DNA of 12,462 nucleotides from CAVZLD01 sp964522605 (GTDB taxonomy: Bacteria > Planctomycetota > Planctomycetia > Pirellulales > Pirellulaceae). Below the pieces are notes generated by a model that saw nothing but the letters and a program-made list of their open reading frames with translations, searched no databases and had not been told where the DNA came from. A program made the translations under genes and the position numbers. The stretch spans positions 1 through 12,462 of the forward strand of contig CAZFWV010000206.1 in the NCBI GenBank assembly GCA_964522605.1. The letters run 5' to 3'. The first letter of the stretch is position 1, and the number at the start of each line of letters is the position of its first letter. Below, piece after piece: positions 7,592 to 12,462 of this stretch.

Positions 7592-9556
7592 TCAGCCCCG
7601 GCGACGGCGCGTCAGACCCACGAGACCGGCCAGGCCTAGCAGGCTCAGCACGATCGCGCTCGGCTCCGGCACCGCAGACACGTCCGTCCGCGGACCGATT
7701 TCATAACCGCCGTCCGAGAGGGCGGCTACGAGGTCGCCGGTCCCGAAGACGCCATCGCCGTTCCAATCGCCTTCCGACCAGACGGCCGTGGCACCAACCT
7801 GCTCGTACTTGCCGATGCCCAGGACTTGGACGAAGTCGCCCGTGTTGAACTGGCCATCGAAGTTCGCATCGCCGATCCACGTGTAGCCGATGTCCTTGGC
7901 TTTGGCCCATTCGTTCACATCGGCGACGTCGACTGAGCCGTCACCCGTCAGATCGAATCCCGGGGGATCGGTCCCCGACGCCGAGGCTGCCGTCAGAAGG
8001 TTGATGTCATCGACGTCAATTTCGCCGTTGCCATTGAAATCGCCGCGGAGCGTGGCGATTCCCAGGGCCGCATCGAACTGGGCTTTGATCTGTGCGTCCG
8101 TCAGGGCGCGATCAAACACCGCGATGTTCGCCATCGCGCCGTAGAACTGATTGCCGGTGTCATCCCAGACTCCGCCGCCTCCGATATTGAACGGGAAGTC
8201 ATTATCGGTGCCGTAAGGAGACGGTTCGGTGGCCAGCGGCGAATTCCCGCGGGCAACCTCTTCGCCATCGATGTACAGCACGAAATCCTCGCCGTCGCCG
8301 GTCACCACAATGTGATACCACTCGTCCGGATCGAGGTCGTGCGGGTAGTCTAGGTTCCAATTTGCCGTGAGTCCTTCGGCCCAGACCTGGATGGTCGTCG
8401 GGTTAATGAAACCAAATTCAATGACATTATTCTGTCCGAACAGGCCGACGCGATTGGCGACAAGTTCTTCATACCGGATCCAACCGCCCATTGAGAACGC
8501 CGTGCGGTTGTTGAGCGGCAGAGCGTCCACGCCGACGTAGCTGGGGAAGTCGGGACCGACTTCGTAGGCCACGTTGTTTTCTCCCATTCCGGGTAACGAA
8601 GGACCATCAGCTGCTTGGCTGCCCGCATAATAGGTTCCGTCCAGCTCCGCACCGCCAGCGCCCGAGTTGGCGGCAATCGTCCCAGCCGTTTCGTTCAACT
8701 GCCAGTAGCCCAGCGGGTTGGTGGCCAGGACCGCCTGACTGAAGTCACCGCCATCCTGCAGCGCCTCACTGTACATGCTTTCGACCTGTGCTCCCGTGAG
8801 CGCGAAATCCCACAGGGCAATCTCGTCGAGCGTCCCGGTGAACTGATTCCCGAGTGCCAGCGCATCGCCGGCATCAATGGTATCGTAGATTCCTCCGCCA
8901 CCGATATTGAACGTGTAGGGCGAAGCCCCGTAGCCAGCGGCGCCGGGAAGCACACTGTCTGGGTTGACCGCAACCTCTTCGCCGTTCACGTAGAACGAGA
9001 GCGAACTTCCCGTGCCGACCACAGCAACGTGGTACCAGGACTCGTCGATAAAACCGTCGTCGGGAAGCGTGTACGATAAGCCGCCGACATTGGGGAACCA
9101 GATGCTCATCGCGGTCGAAGGGTCGATCCCAAATTCAAACGAATCATTCTGTCCCCACAAGCCCGTTCGGTTGGCCTGAGGTAAATCGGACCGAATCCAG
9201 CCGGACATCGTGAATTTGCTGAGTCCTTCCAGCGGTGAGTCAACGACCGTGACGTACTGGTCAAGATCTTCCATCATGAACGCGCGATTGTCGGCGCCCA
9301 TGCCGGTGAGCTCGGTACCGTCGGCGAGAAAATCGGGGCCTGCGACGCCCAGCACGCCGTCAAAATACTCTCCTTCATACGTACCGCCGCCGGTACCCAA
9401 GTTGGCCGCTGTGTCGCCCGTGGCTTCATTCAATCGCCAATAACCGATTGGGGCCTGGCTCAGCACGGTCGATGAGTAATCGGCATGTGCCGTCGCCGTA
9501 AAAGCTGCGGACAGCAGCCCCGGCAACAAAAAGATGAAACAGAATTTCCTCAGCAT
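7592..9556 (-). CDS. Secreted protein with two LamG domains, four dockerin-type loops and a PEP-CTERM sorting tail
   Basis: A 654-residue exported protein. Residues 1-25 form a signal peptide (Arg-Lys, hydrophobic core, AHA cleavage site). Two homologous LamG/concanavalin-like modules follow at about 27-266 and 271-499. Each opens with a P(I/L)GYW(R/Q)LNE motif and ends with a FNIGGGG...NQF strand and a final helix. Dockerin-like segments at 504-562 and 562-620 give four EF-hand-like calcium loops (DFNGNGEIDVDD, DLTGDGSVDVAD, DANFDGQFNTGD, DWNGDGVFGTGD). The C-terminus has VPEPSAI at 629-635, a hydrophobic helix at about 634-648 and RRRR at 650-653: a PEP-CTERM signal, normally processed by an exosortase. 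The start is ATG 9556, chosen because it gives a signal peptide and has AAGGGGGA upstream. The frame stays open up to 9685, but that part is translated repeat DNA. The ligand is unknown; carbohydrate or matrix binding is inferred from LamG. Confidence 0.93.
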   Translation of the reverse strand: MLRKFCFIFLLPGLLSAAFTATAHADYSSTVLSQAPIGYWRLNEATGDTAANLGTGGGTYEGEYFDGVLGVAGPDFLADGTELTGMGADNRAFMMEDLDQYVTVVDSPLEGLSKFTMSGWIRSDLPQANRTGLWGQNDSFEFGIDPSTAMSIWFPNVGGLSYTLPDDGFIDESWYHVAVVGTGSSLSFYVNGEEVAVNPDSVLPGAAGYGASPYTFNIGGGGIYDTIDAGDALALGNQFTGTLDEIALWDFALTGAQVESMYSEALQDGGDFSQAVLATNPLGYWQLNETAGTIAANSGAGGAELDGTYYAGSQAADGPSLPGMGENNVAYEVGPDFPSYVGVDALPLNNRTAFSMGGWIRYEELVANRVGLFGQNNVIEFGFINPTTIQVWAEGLTANWNLDYPHDLDPDEWYHIVVTGDGEDFVLYIDGEEVARGNSPLATEPSPYGTDNDFPFNIGGGGVWDDTGNQFYGAMANIAVFDRALTDAQIKAQFDAALGIATLRGDFNGNGEIDVDDINLLTAASASGTDPPGFDLTGDGSVDVADVNEWAKAKDIGYTWIGDANFDGQFNTGDFVQVLGIGKYEQVGATAVWSEGDWNGDGVFGTGDLVAALSDGGYEIGPRTDVSAVPEPSAIVLSLLGLAGLVGLTRRRRG

Positions 9557-9564
9557 AGACAATT

Positions 9565-9572
9565 TCCCCCTT
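9565..9572 (-). promoter_or_regulatory. Ribosome binding site for the LamG/PEP-CTERM gene
   Basis: On the minus strand AAGGGGGA lies about 8-9 nt upstream of the ATG at 9556. It supports this internal start over the longer open frame, whose first 43 codons would place charged and repeat-encoded residues in front of the signal peptide. Confidence 0.55.
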
Positions 9573-9593
9573 CTCCGATTGCAGATCAGCGTT

Positions 9594-9760
9594 GTAGTAG
9601 GCTGGAGACTGTAGGCCGTAGGCTGGAGGCTGTAGTGATTTGTGACAGCTGAGAATTGGGGTACGACGGGAAGTCCTTCGTCCAAGTGCTATGCAATCTC
9701 AATTCTTAGCAGTCTCCAGTCTGCAGCCTGCGGTCTCCAGTCTGCAGACTCCAGCCTCCC
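9594..9760. repeat. Inverted array of CTCCAG/CTGCAG/CTACAG-type short repeats
   Basis: The left arm at 9594-9636 is built from AGGCTGGAGACTGTAGGCC-like units. The right arm at 9709-9760 is built from the complementary CAGTCTCCAGTCTGCAGCC-like units. Between them GAGAATTG at about 9651-9658 faces CAATTCTTA at about 9699-9707, which extends the imperfect symmetry. Translated fortuitously, the left arm gives SLQPTAYSLQP. The array fills most of the gap between the GNAT stop and the LamG gene start, where the LamG promoter should be. From 9761 to 9883 nothing further was recognised. Confidence 0.75.
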
Positions 9761-9883
9761 TCCAGTCGCAGGAGTTGTGCGACTTTTGCAGTCTGGAGGA
9801 CCATTCTAAACGGATGTGCAGGGGACACAAGGGTTTGGTTGGAGCGGCTGCATCCGTTCAGATTTCGGAACGTTTTTCGGCGG

Positions 9884-10831
9884 CTACTTGCCGAAAATGA
9901 TTCCTTCGTCCACCGGCTGGAAACCCACTTTCGCCAACACACGCTGCGCCGCTTCGTGGCGGCGACGGGTCTGGGCCTGAACGCGAGAGATGCCGGAGGC
10001 CTGCAATTGGCGGAGGGACTCGGCCAAGAGAAACTCACCCAGTCCCTGACCGCGCTGGGCCTGGAGCACGCGGAAGCTGATCAGTCCCATTGCGCTGCCA
10101 GGTTGGCGGGTCGATAACGGCCCCATGTCCCAGAAGGTTGTCTCGCCGCAAACCGTGCCGCCCTGTTTTTCCTGCAGCACGAAGCGGATCCGATCGGATG
10201 GGCCAAAGATGCACGCATCCCACCAGGTGGGAGATTCCGGATTGACCTGGGCGAGGACCTGATATTGGCGTTTCAATTGCAACTGTTGACGGTTGACCGG
10301 GGCATGGAAAGCGGCGAGATCGAGTTCATAGACAACGCAGTGGTCGACTTCGGCGTAGCCGGCGCGCAGATACAATTCGTCCGAATTCTGATCCGACACG
10401 AGGATGCCCGGCATGTCGCTGCCGCCATAGAGTCCGAGATAGAACGGACAGAGCGGATAGTGTCCTCCGGCCCGAAGTTCCAAAGCGCCGCGACCTTGCA
10501 GGTAGCTTTCGCTGCGCTGCAGCAATTGGAACTTGACGTCCATCTCATGGGGATGTGCTTCCGCGACCAACATGCAGATTACGCCAATGTCGTGGGAAAG
10601 TGCGTCGTTCGTCCGATTCGGACCGAAGCCCGCATGAGCGAATCCGATCGGTCGCCCCTCGTCGACGGCGACGATCAGCCCCTGCCGATCGAAGTAGGGC
10701 TTCGAAAGCGCAAACATCTCCAGCAGCGTAACCGACATCGGCTGCATCATGGCCCGTTGATCGGGGCGGCTTTGCCAGATGCGAATCAGTGCGGGCGGGT
10801 CGCTATTGAGGAACGGACGATACTCGATCAA
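9884..10831 (-). CDS. Two-lobed GNAT-family N-acetyltransferase
   Basis: A 315-residue cytosolic protein with two GNAT-like halves. The C-terminal half (about 190-315) has a clear acetyl-CoA-binding motif A, QRGQGLGEFLL at 259-269 (R/QxxGxG/A), followed by the HEAAQRVLAKVGF helix near 292-304. The N-terminal half (about 1-175) has the strand order of a GNAT fold (VAVDEGRPIGFAHAG, MLVAEAHPHEMDV) but a degenerate motif A, so it may be inactive or bind substrate. The substrate cannot be read from sequence. The start is TTG 10831, the only in-frame start between an upstream TGA and the conserved IEYRPF beginning; AAAGG lies 5 nt upstream. The TTG overlaps the stop of an 11-codon ORF (TTGA). It is the last gene of the operon. 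Either TTG re-initiation or an N-terminal frameshift is possible (see findings). Confidence 0.88.
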   Translation of the reverse strand: MIEYRPFLNSDPPALIRIWQSRPDQRAMMQPMSVTLLEMFALSKPYFDRQGLIVAVDEGRPIGFAHAGFGPNRTNDALSHDIGVICMLVAEAHPHEMDVKFQLLQRSESYLQGRGALELRAGGHYPLCPFYLGLYGGSDMPGILVSDQNSDELYLRAGYAEVDHCVVYELDLAAFHAPVNRQQLQLKRQYQVLAQVNPESPTWWDACIFGPSDRIRFVLQEKQGGTVCGETTFWDMGPLSTRQPGSAMGLISFRVLQAQRGQGLGEFLLAESLRQLQASGISRVQAQTRRRHEAAQRVLAKVGFQPVDEGIIFGK

Positions 10832-10863
10832 CTCTGCCTTTGTCCTTTCTCATCTCGGGCCAT
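10828..10863 (-). CDS. Putative 11-residue leader or coupling ORF between the Rieske and GNAT genes
   Basis: ATG 10863 shares its A with the final base of the Rieske stop (TAATG). It is preceded by AAGGAGG at 10877-10871, the strongest Shine-Dalgarno sequence in the operon, with a 7-nt gap. The frame reads MARDEKGQRQS and stops at TGA 10830-10828, overlapping the GNAT TTG as TTGA. It could be a coupling mini-ORF that delivers ribosomes to the weak TTG. It could also be the true N-terminus of the GNAT protein, separated by a one-base frameshift or sequence error. No homology is claimed. Confidence 0.4.
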   Translation of the reverse strand: MARDEKGQRQS

Positions 10864-11177
10864 TATAGGTCCTCCTTGCGGACGAGGATCTCGCCGTCTT
10901 GGACTTTCAAAGGGATCGTGGGTTGTTGCATTGTGGCCGAGATCTGATGCTGACCATCGCGTACATCGAATTGCCAACCGTGCCAGGGACAAGTCACAAT
11001 ATGTCCGCAGAGAATCCCCTTGGCCAGCGGTCCACCTTGATGCGGGCAAACTCCATCCAGTGCGAAGAACTGACCGTCCACGTTGAAGAGCGCGATCAGG
11101 CGACCTGCGACCACCAGCTCGCGGCCTTCCCCGGGGGGACAGTCGCGGCAATGCGCAATGCAAATATATTCACTCAT
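10863..11177 (-). CDS. Rieske-type [2Fe-2S] ferredoxin
   Basis: A 104-residue soluble single-domain Rieske protein, like the small electron-transfer ferredoxins of aromatic dioxygenases or NirD-type subunits. The cluster motif is complete: CPH at 44-46 and CPWH at 63-66, giving ligands Cys44, His46, Cys63 and His66 with the usual 16-residue spacing. No transmembrane anchor is seen. The start is ATG 11177, which overlaps the stop of the acyltransferase gene as ATGA. The open frame extends 41 codons upstream, but that part is Pro/Gly-rich and overlaps the acyltransferase 3' end out of frame, so it is rejected. No good Shine-Dalgarno sequence precedes the ATG, which fits coupled translation. No oxygenase or reductase partner is in the window, so its redox partner is unknown. 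Confidence 0.93.
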   Translation of the reverse strand: MSEYICIAHCRDCPPGEGRELVVAGRLIALFNVDGQFFALDGVCPHQGGPLAKGILCGHIVTCPWHGWQFDVRDGQHQISATMQQPTIPLKVQDGEILVRKEDL

Positions 11178-12190
11178 GGGTCGGTTGTCTTCGGTGTTTT
11201 CTGGTTTCGATGGGGTGGCGGGGTCGCGGCCCGACTCGCCGGGTCGCGGCGGATCCGCCGTCGGCGAGCCGGCCTGCTCTTCCACCGGCGATGCAGCCAC
11301 CAGTACTGCCCCGGCGCCTGGCGAATCATCTGTTCCAGGTGGTCACTGTACCATTGGGTCAGGCTCTGGACGCCCGAGGTCTCGTCGACCTGCGGATCAA
11401 AAACCGCGGTGATTCCCAATTCGAATTGCATCGGTCGACCGCGTCGGCGGCAATAGGAAAGCATCATGGGCGCCCGGTTCACCAGGGAAAAGAGGGCGAC
11501 CGCTTTGTGACACGAGGCGGGGCGGTGAAAGAACTCGACCCAGCAGCCCTTGGGGCCGGCCGCCTGATCACCGAGCAGCATGAGAGTCCCGCCGACCTGC
11601 AGCAACGCGTCAATTTGCTTGGCGCTGCCTCGCTTGGGCAAGATGAATTGTCCGGTCCGTTGGCGAAAGCGATTCACGAAGCGGTCGAGCCAGGGATTGT
11701 CCAGGGGACGGGCCACGGCAAACGAAGGGAAGCCCATCAGACCGCCGAGGATTCCCGCAACTTCGAAGTTGCCGAAATGGCCGGAGACCGTGACCAGCGG
11801 CCGTGGATCCATGAGATAGCGAAGAAACGTCGACATGTCGGCATCCGAAATGTGGACATACTCACGCCAATTCGTCTCATGCAGCTTACGCGGAACATGG
11901 GCCACTTCGCACATCATCAACACGATGTGTTCCCACATCTCCAAGGCCATTCGGTCCCGCTCGTGCGGCGTCAACTCCGGAAACGCGTGGGCTAAGTTCT
12001 CCTCCACTACCGAGCGACGGATGCGCAGCACGCGCCAGCTGAGCCATGCCAGAAAGCGGGCCAGCGTCTGGCAGGTCTCGATCGGCAGCGCCTGAATCAG
12101 ACTCATGATCCAGCGAACGGTCATGTAGACGATCCAGTCGCTGACCGGTTGCCAGGCCTTTTTCTGGGTCTGCTTCTTGCCGTCGCTCAT
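11174..12190 (-). CDS. LpxL/HtrB-family lysophospholipid/lipid A acyltransferase
   Basis: A 338-residue predicted inner-membrane-associated acyltransferase of the lipid A biosynthesis (LpxL/LpxM) family, which transfers an acyl chain from acyl-ACP onto lipid A precursors. The catalytic HX4E motif is GHFGNFE, with His138 and Glu143. Other family blocks follow: ARPLDNPWLD (about 160-169), RTG with a basic KRG segment (178-188), LLGDQAAGPKG (205-215) and the C-terminal QYWWLHRRWKSRP (295-307). A hydrophobic helix near 18-35 precedes the domain. After about 307 there is an Arg/Pro-rich tail of some 30 residues not typical of the family. Both ends are coupled by ATGA: the start overlaps the stop of a small upstream ORF and the stop overlaps the Rieske start. 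The actual acceptor lipid cannot be told from sequence. Confidence 0.93.
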   Translation of the reverse strand: MSDGKKQTQKKAWQPVSDWIVYMTVRWIMSLIQALPIETCQTLARFLAWLSWRVLRIRRSVVEENLAHAFPELTPHERDRMALEMWEHIVLMMCEVAHVPRKLHETNWREYVHISDADMSTFLRYLMDPRPLVTVSGHFGNFEVAGILGGLMGFPSFAVARPLDNPWLDRFVNRFRQRTGQFILPKRGSAKQIDALLQVGGTLMLLGDQAAGPKGCWVEFFHRPASCHKAVALFSLVNRAPMMLSYCRRRGRPMQFELGITAVFDPQVDETSGVQSLTQWYSDHLEQMIRQAPGQYWWLHRRWKSRPARRRRIRRDPASRAATPPPHRNQKTPKTTDP

Positions 12191-12324
12191 GTTCGGACTC
12201 GTTCGATGGGGATCAAAGAGTCGACAGAAAGTCTGCCCGGGACCCGGAGTTCATCGCGTTGTCGCGTCGAATTCAGCACCGACGGACCGACCATCTTCCC
12301 TCCTCCTTGTCCTCCTCGAATCAT
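12187..12324 (-). CDS. Small ORF (45 or 35 aa) translationally coupled to the acyltransferase gene
   Basis: An open frame of 45 codons plus stop, starting at ATG 12324 with GAGGAG at 12338-12333 exactly 8 nt upstream. A second in-frame ATG at 12294 (Met11) has AAGGAGGAGGG directly upstream and gives a 35-residue product. The stop TGA (12189-12187) overlaps the acyltransferase ATG as ATGA, the same junction used at the next gene. The 35-residue part contains PSVLNSTRQRDELRVPGRLS and ends IPIERVRT. It is hydrophilic, basic, and has no signal peptide or membrane helix. Residues 1-10 (MIRGGQGGGK) look like translated Shine-Dalgarno sequence, so Met11 may be the main start. No family is recognised; its role is unknown. 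Confidence 0.5.
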   Translation of the reverse strand: MIRGGQGGGKMVGPSVLNSTRQRDELRVPGRLSVDSLIPIERVRT

Positions 12325-12384
12325 CCTGCAGTCTCCTCAAGCAGGTCGTGCAGTTTATAAGTTGATGTCTCGGAAGAGGTTACT

Positions 12385-12434
12385 ACACCCTCCCGCTCGC
12401 GGGAGGATCGGACGCGTAGCGGCCGGGGAGGGTC
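12385..12434. repeat. GC-rich hairpin repeat upstream of the right-hand operon
   Basis: CCTCCCGC at 12389-12396 pairs with GCGGGAGG at 12399-12406. ACCCTCCC at 12387-12394 can alternatively pair with GGGAGGGT at 12426-12433, spanning a GGACGCGTAGCGGCC segment. Similar CCCTCCCGC...GGGAGGG elements are common intergenic repeats in planctomycete-like genomes (recalled, not searched). It lies about 60 bases upstream of the small ORF start, so it may end the preceding transcript or sit in the operon leader. Nothing is recognised from 12435 to 12462. Confidence 0.6.
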
Positions 12435-12462
12435 TTTCGTGAACGAGCAACACGCATCCAAT

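Noticed and set aside
9557..9685. 43-codon N-terminal extension of the LamG/PEP-CTERM protein
   Set aside because: It encodes repeat-derived SLQPTAYSLQPT and would bury the signal peptide. The start with a ribosome site is ATG 9556.
10265..11086. 273-codon plus-strand open frame
   Set aside because: Antisense to the GNAT and Rieske genes, both of which have clear catalytic motifs on the other strand.
11178..11300. 41-codon N-terminal extension of the Rieske protein
   Set aside because: Pro/Gly-rich, overlaps the acyltransferase gene out of frame, and the ATGA-coupled ATG 11177 gives a normal-length Rieske ferredoxin.
11210..11995. 261-codon plus-strand open frame
   Set aside because: Antisense to the acyltransferase gene, which has an intact HX4E motif; no independent support.

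Overview
The window looks like chromosomal DNA from a planctomycete, probably a Pirellulales/Rhodopirellula-type organism. The lineage is inferred, not proven. Four things point that way: a very large secreted protein with an N-terminal LESRRLLA ('LEPR-XLL'-like) motif; planctomycete-style dockerin repeats; a PEP-CTERM sorting tail; and GC-rich palindromic repeats filling the gaps between genes. No mobile element, CRISPR array, rRNA or tRNA was recognised.

Layout. (1) Positions 1-38 hold a perfect hairpin just past the 3' end of a giant minus-strand gene (99-5441). That gene encodes an about 1780-residue surface protein: LamG, four cadherin-like repeats, lamin-tail domain, chitobiase-type domain, CotH kinase-like domain, a second chitobiase-type domain, a second lamin-tail domain, and a dockerin pair. 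(2) A divergent intergenic region (about 5454-6071) carries copies of a palindromic repeat. (3) ispG (6072-7211, plus strand) encodes the [4Fe-4S] enzyme of the MEP isoprenoid pathway. A near-identical full copy of the repeat follows it, so ispG is bracketed by direct copies. (4) A strong hairpin at 7526-7561 sits between ispG and a convergent minus-strand gene. (5) That gene (7592-9556) encodes a signal-peptide, 2x LamG, 2x dockerin, PEP-CTERM protein. (6) A 330-bp gap has an inverted array of CAG/CTCCAG-type repeats. (7) The right end is a compact minus-strand operon: small ORF (12324-12187), LpxL/HtrB-like acyltransferase (12190-11174), Rieske ferredoxin (11177-10863), an 11-codon mini-ORF (10863-10828) and a two-lobed GNAT protein (10831-9884).

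How the genes fit together. The two surface proteins share the same dockerin architecture but differ in export and anchoring signals (LEPR-XLL-like N-terminus against signal peptide plus PEP-CTERM). They may belong to the same cell-surface or matrix machinery. The right-hand operon is joined by overlapping stop-start codons at every junction (ATGA, ATGA, TAATG, TTGA), so its products are probably made by coupled translation. Joint function of an outer-membrane lipid acyltransferase, a Rieske electron carrier and a GNAT protein is inference only.

The most unusual items are two tiny ORFs that the overlap pattern and strong Shine-Dalgarno sequences mark as translated, and the palindromic repeat family around ispG.
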